Source of the DNA: JAWVFN01 sp963696625
GTDB taxonomy: Bacteria > Actinomycetota > Thermoleophilia > Solirubrobacterales > 70-9
Assembly (NCBI GenBank): GCA_963696625.1
Contig: CAVOKZ010000001.1
Coordinates: 9,051-73,050, forward strand
Length of the DNA: 64,000 nucleotides
Direction: 5' to 3'
Below are positions 42,061-50,719 of the stretch, in pieces. The position numbers were made by a program, and so were the translations under genes. A model generated the notes under the pieces. It was not told where the DNA came from. It was given only the letters and a program-made list of their open reading frames with translations, and searched no databases. Each line of letters starts with the position of its first letter. Position 1 is the stretch's first letter.

Positions 42061-43008
42061 CTAGCGCGGCGAGCCGACGAGGCGCTCGATGCCGGCCTGC
42101 TCGATCGTCATCCGCAGCCCGTCGGCGAGGCCGACCTGGGGCTCCCAGCCGATCAGCTGTTTGGCGCGGGTGATGTCGGGCTGGCGGATCCGGGGATCGT
42201 CCACGGGCAGCGCCTCGTGGACGATCTCCGAGCGCGAGTCGGTCGCCTCGATCACGGCTTCGGCGAGCTCGAGCAGGGTCATCTCGACCGGGTTACCGAT
42301 GTTGACCGGCTCGTGGACATCGGACTCGCAGAGCGCGACGAGGCCGCGGATCTGGTCGTCGACGTAACAGAAGCTGCGGGTCTGGCTGCCGTCGCCGAAC
42401 ACGGTGAGCGGCTTGTCCTGGAGCGCCTGGCGCAAGAACGTCGGGATCGCGCGGCCGTCGTGGGGGCGCATGCGGGCACCGTAGGTGTTGAAGGTCCGCG
42501 AGATGCAGGTGTTGACGCCCTGCTGGCGGTGGTAGGCCATGGTCAGCGCCTCGGCGTAGCGCTTGGCCTCGTCGTAGACGCCGCGCGGGCCGATCGGGTT
42601 GACGTGGCCCCAGTACTCCTCGGGCTGCGGGTGGACCTGGGGGTCGCCGTAGACCTCCGAGGTCGAGGCGACGAGGATCCGCGCCCGCTTGAACTTGGCG
42701 AGCCCGAGCATGTGATGGGTGCCGTAGGAGCCGACCTTGAGTGTGTGCAGCGGCAGCCGCGCGTAGTCGATCGGGCTCGCCGGCGAAGCCAGGTGGTAGA
42801 TGAAGTCGACCTCGCCCTCGACCTCGACCTTCTCGGTGATGTCGCAGTTGCGGAAGTCGAACTTCGGGTCGCGGATCTGGTCGATGTTCTCGAGCGAGCC
42901 GGTGTCGAGGTTGTCGAGGCAGATGACGTTGTGCCCCTTGCCGAGAAGGTGCTCGCAGAGATGGGACCCGAGGAATCCGGCCCCGCCGGTGACGACGACG
43001 GTGCTCAT
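42061..43008 (-). CDS. uxs: UDP-glucuronate decarboxylase (UDP-xylose synthase)
   Basis: 315 aa extended SDR enzyme. GGAGFLGSHLCEHLL binds NAD; the catalytic ASTSEVYGDPQVHPQPEEYWG and YDEAKRYAE (YxxxK) match UDP-xylose synthases, as do HLASPASP and RTFNTYGARMRPHDGR. It converts UDP-glucuronate to UDP-xylose, so the polysaccharide may contain pentose. ATG 43008 follows TAGCAT by 9 nt. Confidence 0.9.
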   Translation of the reverse strand: MSTVVVTGGAGFLGSHLCEHLLGKGHNVICLDNLDTGSLENIDQIRDPKFDFRNCDITEKVEVEGEVDFIYHLASPASPIDYARLPLHTLKVGSYGTHHMLGLAKFKRARILVASTSEVYGDPQVHPQPEEYWGHVNPIGPRGVYDEAKRYAEALTMAYHRQQGVNTCISRTFNTYGARMRPHDGRAIPTFLRQALQDKPLTVFGDGSQTRSFCYVDDQIRGLVALCESDVHEPVNIGNPVEMTLLELAEAVIEATDSRSEIVHEALPVDDPRIRQPDITRAKQLIGWEPQVGLADGLRMTIEQAGIERLVGSPR

Positions 43009-43087
43009 CGCGCGGCGATGCTAGCCGAGAGCGAGCCGGCGGTCTACAACGCTTCAGTCAGCGCACGCGGCGTCCGATTCCCCTTCA

Positions 43088-44257
43088 ATGGAGTTGATGT
43101 ACCGGCGTCTGACAGCCGCGATCTGTTCGGCGGGGCTCGCCCTGGCGCTGCTCGCGCCTGCCGCCTCGGGCGAGCTCGTCTGGAAGATCGACGGTGCCGG
43201 CTTCGGCCATGGCGTCGGCATGAGCCAGTACGGGGCCGGGGGTTTCGCCAACCACGGCTACACCTGGCAGCAGATCCTCGGCCACTACTACCCGGGAACG
43301 GATATCCGCTCGGTCACCCCGGGCGGCGTGCGCGTGCTGCTGCTCTCCGGCGAGGGCACGGTCAACTTCGCCGGCGTCTCGGCGGGTTGCGGCTACCGGC
43401 TCTTTCCGGGCAAGGACTACGGCGCCCGCGTCGGCCCCAAGGGCATCGAGCTGCTCAACGCCGCCGGCAAGAAGGTGGCCGACTGCGGCGACGCGCTCGA
43501 GGCCGGCGGCGGCCCGAGCTTCCTGCTCGGCGGCAAGGGGGAGTACCGGGGCACGCTTGAGCTGACGCCGTCGGCGGCGGGCGGGCTCGACGCCGTCAAC
43601 GCGGTTCAGATCGACGACTACGTGCGCGGGGTGGTCGCCGCCGAGATGCCCTCGCGCTTCCCGCGCGAGGCGCTCCGCGCCCAGGCGGTCACCGCGCGCT
43701 CCTACGCGCTCGCCGAGATGATCAACGGCGGCGACGGCTACACGCTCCACGACGACACCCGCAGCCAGGTCTACGGCGGGGTCGGCGCCGAGACCGCGGT
43801 CACCGACAAGGCGGTCGCCGACACCGTGCTCCAGGTCGTCGCCTACGGCGAGGAGATCGCGACGACCTATTTCTCCTCGACCTCCGGCGGCCACACCGAG
43901 GACGTCGAGAACGTCTTCGGCGGCGACGCGATCCCCTACCTGCGCGGCGTGCCCGACCCCTACGACTCCGCCTCGCCCCAGCACCGCTGGACCGAGACGA
44001 TGACGCCGGCCGAGATGGACGCGGCGCTCAGCGGCCTCGTCGACGGCACGCTCAAGAAGATCGTCGTCACCGAGCGCGGCGCCTCCCCGCGGATCGTCGG
44101 CGTCGACCTCGTCGGCTCCGACGGCACCACGAGCGTCAGCGGCGAGACCCTGGCCTCGCGCCTGGGCCTGCGCGACCGCTGGGCCAGCTTCGACGAGGTC
44201 CACGTCGGGCCCGAGGCGAAGCCGGCCCGTTTCAAGACGCCCTGGCGGCCGCTCTAG
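43088..44257 (+). CDS. Secreted SpoIID/LytB-domain protein
   Basis: 389 aa with a signal peptide (helix to about residue 27, ALLAPAASGEL). The SpoIID core is clear: GAGFGHGVGMSQYGAGGFANHGYTWQQIL, YVRGVVAAEMPSRFPREALRAQAVTARSYAL and TYFSSTSGGHTEDVENVF. SpoIID-family proteins are peptidoglycan-processing (lytic transglycosylase-type) or amidase enhancers; outside sporulation they act in wall remodelling. An ATG three codons in (43097), with GGAG just upstream, may be the true start. Shares CTAG at its stop with the convergent gene. Confidence 0.85.
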   Translation: MELMYRRLTAAICSAGLALALLAPAASGELVWKIDGAGFGHGVGMSQYGAGGFANHGYTWQQILGHYYPGTDIRSVTPGGVRVLLLSGEGTVNFAGVSAGCGYRLFPGKDYGARVGPKGIELLNAAGKKVADCGDALEAGGGPSFLLGGKGEYRGTLELTPSAAGGLDAVNAVQIDDYVRGVVAAEMPSRFPREALRAQAVTARSYALAEMINGGDGYTLHDDTRSQVYGGVGAETAVTDKAVADTVLQVVAYGEEIATTYFSSTSGGHTEDVENVFGGDAIPYLRGVPDPYDSASPQHRWTETMTPAEMDAALSGLVDGTLKKIVVTERGASPRIVGVDLVGSDGTTSVSGETLASRLGLRDRWASFDEVHVGPEAKPARFKTPWRPL

Positions 44258-44640
44258 GACTGGGGCTCGGGCGGCTTCTCGACGGCGCAGGCCGGCGTGC
44301 CGCCCGGTAGGCGATAGCGGTTGCGGGCGATCAGCCGGTAGACCCTCGCGGCGATCCACGAGACGCCGGGCAGGGTCAGCGTGCGCCCGGCGATTCTCCA
44401 GAAGCGGCCGGCCGTGCCGAGCGCCGCGGCGATCGCCTCGTGCCCGGAGCGGACTTCGCCACCGGCGCCGACCCACCGGACGGCCTCCGTGGCCTGCTCC
44501 TCGGTGACGCCGAGCACGCTGAGGTCGGTCATCTGCCAGGCGATGACGTCTGCCCGCGGCCCGATCCGCTCGAGCAGATGGGCGCTGTTGGTGCAGAACG
44601 CGCAGTCGCCGTCGAAGAGCAGGACGCCCCGGTCGCTCAT
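44254..44640 (-). CDS. DCC-family thiol-disulfide oxidoreductase-like protein
   Basis: 128 aa DUF393 protein. LLFDGDCAFCTNSAHLLERI has the DxDCxxC motif that names the family; a basic C-terminal tail follows. Redox activity is predicted, with no known substrate. ATG 44640 overlaps the stop of the TetR remnant as ATGA. Confidence 0.82.
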   Translation of the reverse strand: MSDRGVLLFDGDCAFCTNSAHLLERIGPRADVIAWQMTDLSVLGVTEEQATEAVRWVGAGGEVRSGHEAIAAALGTAGRFWRIAGRTLTLPGVSWIAARVYRLIARNRYRLPGGTPACAVEKPPEPQS

Positions 44641-44924
44641 GCGAGGAGCCCCTCGCGCCGCCACTCGGTCCTGCGCCGATCGATGCGGCGCAGCCTCCTG
44701 GCGAGACCCTTGTCGCGGCCCGCCCAGTCGCGGATCGCGAGCTCGACCGAGAAGTCGGCCGAGGGGGCAAGCTCGAACAGCAACCGCAGCTTGGCTCGGC
44801 CGTCGCCAGGCTCGTCCTCGATGCGCGCAATCACGTCGTCGACCATCGCCGTTTCCCAGCCGTCGAGCATCTCCCCGAGAAACTGGTCGCGGTTGGAGAA
44901 GTACCAGTAGAAGCCATACGGCAC
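44637..44924 (-). pseudogene. Truncated TetR-family regulator
   Basis: About 95 residues. PYGFYWYFSNRDQFLGEMLDGWE is the end of a TetR DNA-binding domain (recognition helix plus helix 4), and the rest is a ligand-binding-domain start (AIRDWAGRDKGLARRLRRID). The first helices of the HTH and the usual last 60 residues are missing. The sequence upstream is not HTH in any frame, so this is a real deletion rather than a frameshift. Confidence 0.6.
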
Positions 44925-44928
44925 CGTA

Positions 44929-45024
44929 TTGACGTTGGGGCTGATCAGGCCGTTCCGCTACCTGATCGTCTACCCGGCGCTGATGCGCCAGGTCGAGCGA
45001 ACCTGGAACCGGCGCCAGTCCTAA
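44929..45024 (+). pseudogene. C-terminal fragment of an unrecognised gene
   Basis: The plus strand reads LTLGLIRPFRYLIVYPALMR, then QVERTWNRRQS and TAA at 45022-45024. Composition and a clean stop suggest the tail of a former gene, cut where the TetR remnant begins. I cannot assign a family. Confidence 0.3.
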
Positions 45025-46033
45025 CCGTCGGGATACGGCTGCAGCGGGATCCCGTGATCGAGGTCGCGGGTGCCGAACTCATACGCCGCGGCGCCACTCA
45101 CGGTGAGGCGCTCGATCTGGCGGCCTTCGCGCTCAACCTCGAGCGCTCGAGGTCGGAGATCGAGCAGTTGAGGGTGTTGTGCTCGGGGCCGACCGGGTCG
45201 GCGTAGACCCAGCCGACGAAATTCTTCGGCTCCGAGGAGACAGTCCCCGAGACGCGGACGCCCTTGCCCTTGAGCTCGAAGCGGCAGTGGGTCGGCTCCT
45301 CCTGGACCCTGGTGCTGGGGACGTGGCCGAAGCCGCCGAGCCGGTGGGACTCGCCGTCGAGGACGAGGTTGGCGTTGCCGACCCACGGCGTCTTCAGGCC
45401 GGCGATCTTGATCCGGCCGACCGCCATGTCGAAGTAGTCGCCGTCGGAGTGGCCCTCGAAGGCCGCGCCCTGGACCCAGACCCAGCGCTCGGCGTGCTCG
45501 GCGCCCCAGTTGTGGCCGACCATGCCGCGCCAGCCGTCGAGCTCGAGCACTGAATCACTTGGGCCTCCCACCAGCTTCACCTCCCCGTCGAAGGTGGCGT
45601 TCGGATATGGGCTGAGGAACTTGGTCTTCGGCAGCTTCGCGTCGTACATCGACTCGCGCGGCAGGTGGTGGAAGGGCTCGTGCTCGTCGGAGAAGCGCAG
45701 GTTCCAGCTCGCTTCGAAGGCGTCCGTCGCGATCTTGCCGGCGGCGGTGCCGTCTCCGACCTCGGCGTCGGCGATGCGGATGTAGGCGCCCTCGGGCACC
45801 GAGAGCCGGTCCTGCCCGTACTGGGCCTTGGTCGCCCGCGGCCCCTCCGCGTCGGCGTCGAAGAGCACGAACCAGATCGCGCAGGTCGCCTCCTCGCCCG
45901 GGCGCTTGTGGACCGTGTGGCGGATCCACACGCCCTGGCCCCCGCCCGGCCGGCAGGCCTTGATGTAGAAGCTCTCGTAGTGGCCGTCCTTGGTCCCCGG
46001 GTGCTCGGGAAACCGCGCCCTCGTCCTCAGCAC
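45021..46033 (-). CDS. CrtC-like (hydroxyneurosporene-synthase/lipocalin-type) protein, frameshifted
   Basis: 337 aa once corrected. HYESFYIKACRPGGGQGVWIRHTVHKRPG and GWRGMVGHNWGAEHAERWVW are hallmarks of the CrtC/tocopherol-cyclase-like lipocalin group. Members include carotenoid 1,2-hydratases, but many in actinobacteria have no known substrate. Near the C-terminus one G is missing at about 45149 (plus strand): NTLNCSISDL then jumps frame, and restoring the base gives RALEVEREGRQIERLTVSGA to the stop at 45021. GTG 46033, 10 nt from the upstream deaminase stop. Confidence 0.68.
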
Positions 46034-46043
46034 GCCGGACAAC

Positions 46044-47292
46044 CTACCCGGTGAGCTTCTTTGCCCGCTCTCGCACCTGGTGGACGGCCTCATCGGCGCC
46101 GGACACCTGGCGCCCGCGCATCAGCACCCGGCCGGCGACGACCGTGGTGTCGACGATCGCCCCCGAGGCCGCGTAAACGAGGTCGGCGTCGAGGTCGCCG
46201 GCGGAGAAGCTCGGGAACCTCGCGGCGCAGGAGCAGGAAGTCGGCCGGCATTCCCGGCTCGAGCGGCATTCCGCGCATCATCTGCGAGCGCTCGCCGCGG
46301 GCGATCGCGAGGGCCTCCGCCGCCGGCAGCACCGCGGGATTCGCGGCGCTGTGCTTCTGCACCAGCGCCAGCAGCTTCGCCTCCTCGAACAGGTCGAGGT
46401 TGTTGTTCGAGGAGACGCCGTCGGTGCCGAGCCCGATCGAGACCCCGGCGGCGGTCGCCTCCGAGTAGGGAAAGACGCCGCCGACCGCGAGCTTCATGTT
46501 CGCCGCCGGGCAGGTAACGACGGTGGCGCCGCGCTCGGCGACCAGCTCGAGCTCGGCGCCGTCGAGGAAGACGCCGTGGGCGAGCACCGTTTGCCGGCCG
46601 AGCAGCCCGAGCTCGTCGAGGTAGTGGGCGGGGCGCTTTCCGTGCGCCTCGAGGCAGTCGCTGACCTCCTGCTCGGTCTCGGAGAGGTGGATCTGGACCG
46701 GGGCCTCGCGCTCGCGGGCCTGCTCGGCGAGCCACGTGAGCGACTCGCGGCTGACGGTGTAGATCGCGTGCGGCCCAAAGCTCGGCGTGACCAGCGGGCC
46801 GAGCGCCGAGAGCTCGTCGATCCAGGCCGAGGCCTGATCGCGCAGCCGCGCGTGGTCGCCGTCGGGCGGGTCGAAGTAGACGGCGCTGGCGACGCAGCGC
46901 AGTCCCGCGTCGACCGCCGCCCGCGCGGCGTCCGGCGAATGCCAGTACATGTCGAAGAACCTCGAGGTCCCCGAGCGGATCATCTCGACCGCCGCCAGCC
47001 GCGCGCCCCAGTAGACGTCTTCGCGCTCGAGCTTCGCCTCGGCCGGCCAGATCTTGGTCTCGAGCCACTCCATCAGCGGCAGGTCGTCGCCGAACCCGCG
47101 AAACAGGGTCATCGCCGCGTGTGTGTGGCCGTTGACCATCGGCGGCGCCAGCACCATCCCAGCGGCGTCGATCGGCTCGTCGCCCGGCTCCGCGACCACC
47201 TCCGGACCGAGCGCGGCGATCTCGCCGTCGACGGCGCGAAGCCCGACGATCTCCCCGTCGAGCTCGGCGCCGGTGACCGCGAGCGCGCTCAC
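46044..47292 (-). CDS. mtaD: 5'-Methylthioadenosine/S-adenosylhomocysteine deaminase-type amidohydrolase, frameshifted
   Basis: 415 aa once corrected. The metal site is in VNGHTHAAMTLFRGFGDDLPL, then IHLSETEQEV, LAHGVFLDG and IGLGTDGVSSNNNLDLFEE, the usual MtaD-like amidohydrolase order. Deaminates MTA to methylthioinosine. An extra base at 46207-46208 (AA for A, plus strand) breaks the last 55 codons; removing it gives VPELSAGDLDADLVYAASGA and a stop at 46044. GTG 47292 overlaps the phosphorylase stop as GTGA. The catalytic part is before the break. Confidence 0.83.
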
Positions 47293-47963
47293 CCGATCTC
47301 TCCCAGCACGCGGCCGAGATCCGCGAGCAGCCGCGGCGCGAACGATGCCCGGAACGCCCGGTACTCCTCCACCGACAGCGGGTCCTCTTCGAGCCCGTTG
47401 GCGAGGTTGTCGACGGTGCAGATCACCGCGTAGGCGAGGCCCGCCTCGCGGGCGAGGATCGCCTCGGAGGCGATCGTCATTCCGACGACCTGGGCGACCA
47501 GGGCGAGCGCGCGGACCTCGGCCGGGGTCTCGAAGCGCGGACCGCGGACCTGGGCGTAGACACCGCCGTCTTCGAGCGGCAGCTCCGCCGCCTCGCCCCA
47601 GGCGTCGATCACCCGGCGCCGCCAATCGGCGTCGAACCCCGGCACGCTGTGGCCGCGCGTGTCCTCGAAGAAGCTCGGCGCGACCCACGGCGCGAAGAAG
47701 TCATCGGGGCAGACGAGGGTGCCGGCGGGCCAATCGGTACGCAGGCTGCCGACCGAGCCCAGCGCGATCACGCGGTCACAGCCGGCCTCGCAGATCGCCC
47801 TGATGTTGGCGTCGTGGTCGAGCATGTGGGCCGGGACCTCGTGGTCGAGGCCGTGGCGCGGGACGGGCACGATCCCCGGGTTCTCCACCGTCATCCCCGG
47901 CGGCAGGCTGTGGCCGTGGACGATGGCGAGCTTGCTGCCGGTGACGGTCGGGGCCTTGGTCAC
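47289..47963 (-). CDS. Methylthioadenosine/methylthioinosine phosphorylase-like enzyme
   Basis: 224 aa, shorter than typical MTA phosphorylases (about 250-290). PRHGLDHEVPAHMLDHDANIRAI and ALGSVGSLR are family signatures; FETPAEVRALA follows. The base-binding loop reads TVDNLANG, with Asn where MTA-specific enzymes have Asp, which suggests a 6-oxopurine such as methylthioinosine. That fits the coupled deaminase next door. GTG 47963 overlaps the YchF stop (GTGA). Substrate is inference. Confidence 0.8.
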   Translation of the reverse strand: MTKAPTVTGSKLAIVHGHSLPPGMTVENPGIVPVPRHGLDHEVPAHMLDHDANIRAICEAGCDRVIALGSVGSLRTDWPAGTLVCPDDFFAPWVAPSFFEDTRGHSVPGFDADWRRRVIDAWGEAAELPLEDGGVYAQVRGPRFETPAEVRALALVAQVVGMTIASEAILAREAGLAYAVICTVDNLANGLEEDPLSVEEYRAFRASFAPRLLADLGRVLGEIG

Positions 47964-49033
47964 GTTTTTATGTGTACGACATCCCCGTCGGCGACGACGT
48001 AGTCGCGGCCCTCGGTCCGGATCAGGCCCTTGTCGGCGGCGGCGACGTAGCCGCCGGTCTCGACCAGGTCCTTCCAGCCGATGATTTCGGCCCGGACAAA
48101 CGCCTGCTGGATCTCGCCGTGGACGCGGCCGGCGGCGTCCCAGGCGCTGCCGCCGCGGGGCAGGCTGCGGGCGACCGCCTCCTTGTCCTTGTCGGCGGTG
48201 AAGAAGGTGATCAGGTCGAGCAGCTCATAGGCGGCGTGGACGAGGCGCGTCAGCCCGGTCTCGCCGACGCCGAGCTCGGCCCGCATCTCGGCCGCCTCTT
48301 CGCCGGAGAGCTCGGCGAGCTCGGACTCGATCCGGGCGCTGACCGCGACGGTGCCGGCGCCGACGGCGGCCGCGTGATCGGCGAGCGCCTGCGGCACCTC
48401 GATATCGCCCTCGGTGACGTTGGCTACGTAGAGCACCGGCTTTGAGGTGAGCGCCTGGAGCTTCCTGGGCGCGTCGGCGGCGGCCGCGGGCGGGGGGACC
48501 GAGCGCACCGGCTTGCCTTCGGCCAGTGCGTCGCGCACCTGCTCGAGCCAGTCGCGCTCGGCGATCGCCGACTTCTCCTGCGAGCGGGCTTCCTTGGTCA
48601 CCTTCTCGAGCCGGCGCTCGGCCGTGTCGAGGTCGGCGAGCAGCAGCTCGGCGTCGATCGTCTCCGCGTCGCGGACGGGATCGACGCTGCCGTCGGGATG
48701 CGGCACGCCGCTGTCGCCGTGGCAGCGGACGACGTGGCAGATCGCGTCGGTCTCGCGGATCGCGGCGAGGAACTGGTTGCCGAGGCCTTCGCCCTCGGCG
48801 GCGCCCTTGACCAGCCCGGCGATGTCGGAGAACTCGATCGTCTCGGGGATCATCTCGCTCGAGCCGAGCGTCTCGTGGATCTGAACGAGGCGCTCGTCGG
48901 CGACGGGGGCGATGGCGACGTTCGGGTCGATCGTGGTGAACGGGTAGTCGCCGGTCTCGGCGCCGCCGCTGGTCAGCGCGTTGAAGAGCGTGGACTTGCC
49001 GGCGTTGGGCAGGCCGACGATGCCGACCTTCAT
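47960..49033 (-). CDS. ychF: YchF-type ribosome-associated ATPase
   Basis: 357 aa Obg-family P-loop protein. GLPNAGKSTLFNAL is Walker A, DIAGLVKGAAEGEGLGNQFL the G3/switch II region; the NxxE-type specificity loop (YVANVTE) is typical of YchF, which prefers ATP. A coiled-coil insert (EKVTKEARSQEKSAIAERDW) and C-terminal TGS domain (LITFFT...AFVRAEIIGW) complete it. Involved in translation and stress regulation. ATG 49033 with GGAGGA upstream; that Shine-Dalgarno lies in the loop of a repeat A-like hairpin. Confidence 0.95.
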   Translation of the reverse strand: MKVGIVGLPNAGKSTLFNALTSGGAETGDYPFTTIDPNVAIAPVADERLVQIHETLGSSEMIPETIEFSDIAGLVKGAAEGEGLGNQFLAAIRETDAICHVVRCHGDSGVPHPDGSVDPVRDAETIDAELLLADLDTAERRLEKVTKEARSQEKSAIAERDWLEQVRDALAEGKPVRSVPPPAAAADAPRKLQALTSKPVLYVANVTEGDIEVPQALADHAAAVGAGTVAVSARIESELAELSGEEAAEMRAELGVGETGLTRLVHAAYELLDLITFFTADKDKEAVARSLPRGGSAWDAAGRVHGEIQQAFVRAEIIGWKDLVETGGYVAAADKGLIRTEGRDYVVADGDVVHIKT

Positions 49034-49067
49034 GGGCGGCTCCTCCGCTTCGCCTCGGGGGCCGCCC
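49034..49067 (-). repeat. Probable third repeat A hairpin, in the ychF leader
   Basis: On the minus strand GGGCGGC (49067-49061) pairs with GCCGCCC (49040-49034) around a 20-nt loop that matches the repeat A loop at 18 of 20 positions, including GCGAAGCGGAGGA. The stem sequence differs from copies 1 and 2 but still pairs. It touches the ychF start codon and includes its GGAGGA ribosome binding site. Confidence 0.45.
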
Positions 49068-49070
49068 GGG

Positions 49071-49574
49071 TCACGAGAACAGCCCGAGCGGGAAGGCGAG
49101 CCCGAGGCCGACCCCGAGCAGCGCCCCGCCGAGCACGTCGGAGGGGTAGTGCATGCCGAGGTAGGGGCGGCAGAGCCCGATCGCCAGCGCCAGCCCGAAC
49201 AGCGCCGCACAGGCCGGCTCGATCTGGGTCATCACCGTCGAGCATGCGAACCCCGACGTGGTGTGAGCGGAGGGAAAGCTGAGCGAGCTCGGCGCTCCGC
49301 CGAGCGGCGGCAGCCCCTCGAGCACCGGGCGCTGACGGCGAGCGAGCAGCTTGACCAGATAGTTGACCCCGATCGTGACCGGGCCGAAGAAGCCGGCCGC
49401 GAGGAACTCGCCGCGATGGTCGGGGACGGCGATCGCGAGCACCCCGCCGATCACTACCCAGACGGCCGCGTACTCGCCGATCCGGCCGAGGAGCTTGGCG
49501 AACGACTCCATCGCCGGGCCGTGAAAGCGGGTCCGCATGGCGTAGAGCAGCCGGTTGTCCAGCCCCTGAAACAT
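49071..49574 (-). CDS. PAP2-family membrane phosphatase
   Basis: 167 aa with about five helices. The three phosphatase motifs are present: KLLARRQRP, SFPSAHTTS and the modified RPYLGMHYPSD. Such enzymes remove phosphate from undecaprenyl pyrophosphate or phosphatidic acid at the outer face of the membrane; recycling of the glycan carrier would suit this window. ATG 49574 follows TATTCT by 6 nt; that box overlaps the box of the divergent gene. Confidence 0.88.
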   Translation of the reverse strand: MFQGLDNRLLYAMRTRFHGPAMESFAKLLGRIGEYAAVWVVIGGVLAIAVPDHRGEFLAAGFFGPVTIGVNYLVKLLARRQRPVLEGLPPLGGAPSSLSFPSAHTTSGFACSTVMTQIEPACAALFGLALAIGLCRPYLGMHYPSDVLGGALLGVGLGLAFPLGLFS

Positions 49575-49580
49575 CGGCGC

Positions 49581-49590
49581 AGAATACGGT
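49581..49590. promoter_or_regulatory. Overlapping divergent -10 boxes
   Basis: TATTCT (minus, 49586-49581) ends 6 nt before the PAP2 ATG, and TACGGT (plus, 49585-49590) ends 10 nt before the ATG of 49601. The two boxes share bases, so RNA polymerase can probably serve only one direction at a time. Confidence 0.42.
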
Positions 49591-49600
49591 TCGCGCCGGG

Positions 49601-50719
49601 ATGACCTCTTCACGCGGAAACAGACCGGGGACAGGCTCGAGCAGCCTGTCCCCGGATACGCAATTGCGCCTCGCCGAGTACGAGCGCTCGTTCCGGAAAC
49701 CCGGGCTGCCGCTGTTCAGCGAGGAGTTCAGCGCCGGCAAGGACATCTTCAATCGCGCCCTGCCGCTGCTCGGGATCGTCTTCATCGGCGAGCTGCTCGG
49801 CGCCGGCCAGCTCGACTGGAGCTGGTGGCAGAACCTGCTCGCGATCGTCGGCGCGCTGGCGCTCGTCCTCGTCGCGGTCGGGCTCATGAACCGCGCCCGC
49901 GGGCGGCCGTTCTCGACGATCCCGAGCTCGATCGACGCGCCGGAGCTGACCGGCTTCGTCGTGATCCCGGCGCTGCTGCCGCTGATCTTCGGCGGCCAGA
50001 TCGGCAGCGCGGTCGTCACCGCGCTCGCCAACCTGGCGCTGCTCGCGGTGATCCTCGGCATCGGCGCCTACGGGCTGCCGTCGATCCTGCGCTGGATCCC
50101 GGGGCGGATCGCCTCGCAGCTGCGCGCCTCGCTGGGCCTGATCGCGAAGGCGCTGCCGCTGCTGGCGATCTTCATCCTCCTCGCCTTCCCGACCCAGGAG
50201 CTGTGGGCGATCTTCTCCCACCCGACCCGCGGCGTCTACGTGCTGATCGTCGGGCTGTTCGCCTTCCTAGCCGTGCGCCTGTCGCGCGAGGCGCAGCGGC
50301 TCGAGGCCGAGGTCGCCGAAGGCCCGCCGCTCAGCCGCAGCCAGCGGATCAACGTCGGCCTGGTGATGTTCGTCAGCCAGGCGCTGCAGGTGCTGATCGT
50401 CAGCCTCACGGTCTTCATCTTCCTCGCCGCCTTCGGCGTCCTCGCCGTCGATGACTCGTTGCGGATTCAGTGGCTGGACTCACCCGGCCACGAGCTGTTT
50501 TACTTCACGCTCTTCGACGAACGCTTGGAGCTGACAAGCGAGCTGCTGCGCGTCGCCGCCGGCCTCGCCGCCTTCTCCGGCTTCTACTTCGCGATCGCGA
50601 TGCTCACCGACGACACCTACCGCTCCGAGTTCCTCGAGGAGCTGACCTCCGAGATGAAGTCAAGCTTCACCGCGCGCGCCGAATACCTCAAGCTCCGAAA
50701 GCAGGCGGGCGTGACATGA
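49601..50719 (+). CDS. Multi-pass membrane protein of unknown function
   Basis: 372 aa, about eight hydrophobic helices, with a cytoplasmic tail (FLEELTSEMKSSFTARAEYLKLRK). No family recognised. The first 20 residues (GNRPGTGSSSLSPD) are encoded by a 31-bp REP-like palindrome, so the element seems to have inserted into the 5' coding region. An in-frame TTG just after it (near 49663) could be the original start. The stop overlaps the next gene as ATGA, so they are probably co-expressed. Confidence 0.7.
   Translation: MTSSRGNRPGTGSSSLSPDTQLRLAEYERSFRKPGLPLFSEEFSAGKDIFNRALPLLGIVFIGELLGAGQLDWSWWQNLLAIVGALALVLVAVGLMNRARGRPFSTIPSSIDAPELTGFVVIPALLPLIFGGQIGSAVVTALANLALLAVILGIGAYGLPSILRWIPGRIASQLRASLGLIAKALPLLAIFILLAFPTQELWAIFSHPTRGVYVLIVGLFAFLAVRLSREAQRLEAEVAEGPPLSRSQRINVGLVMFVSQALQVLIVSLTVFIFLAAFGVLAVDDSLRIQWLDSPGHELFYFTLFDERLELTSELLRVAAGLAAFSGFYFAIAMLTDDTYRSEFLEELTSEMKSSFTARAEYLKLRKQAGVT
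49625..49655. repeat. REP-like palindrome inside a 5' coding region
   Basis: CCGGGGACAGGCT (49625-49637) pairs perfectly over 13 bp with AGCCTGTCCCCGG (49643-49655), loop CGAGC. Palindromes with a GGGGACAGGCT arm are, from memory, frequent dispersed elements in bacterial genomes with RAYT genes. Here it lies 24 nt into a reading frame that stays open. Confidence 0.6.
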
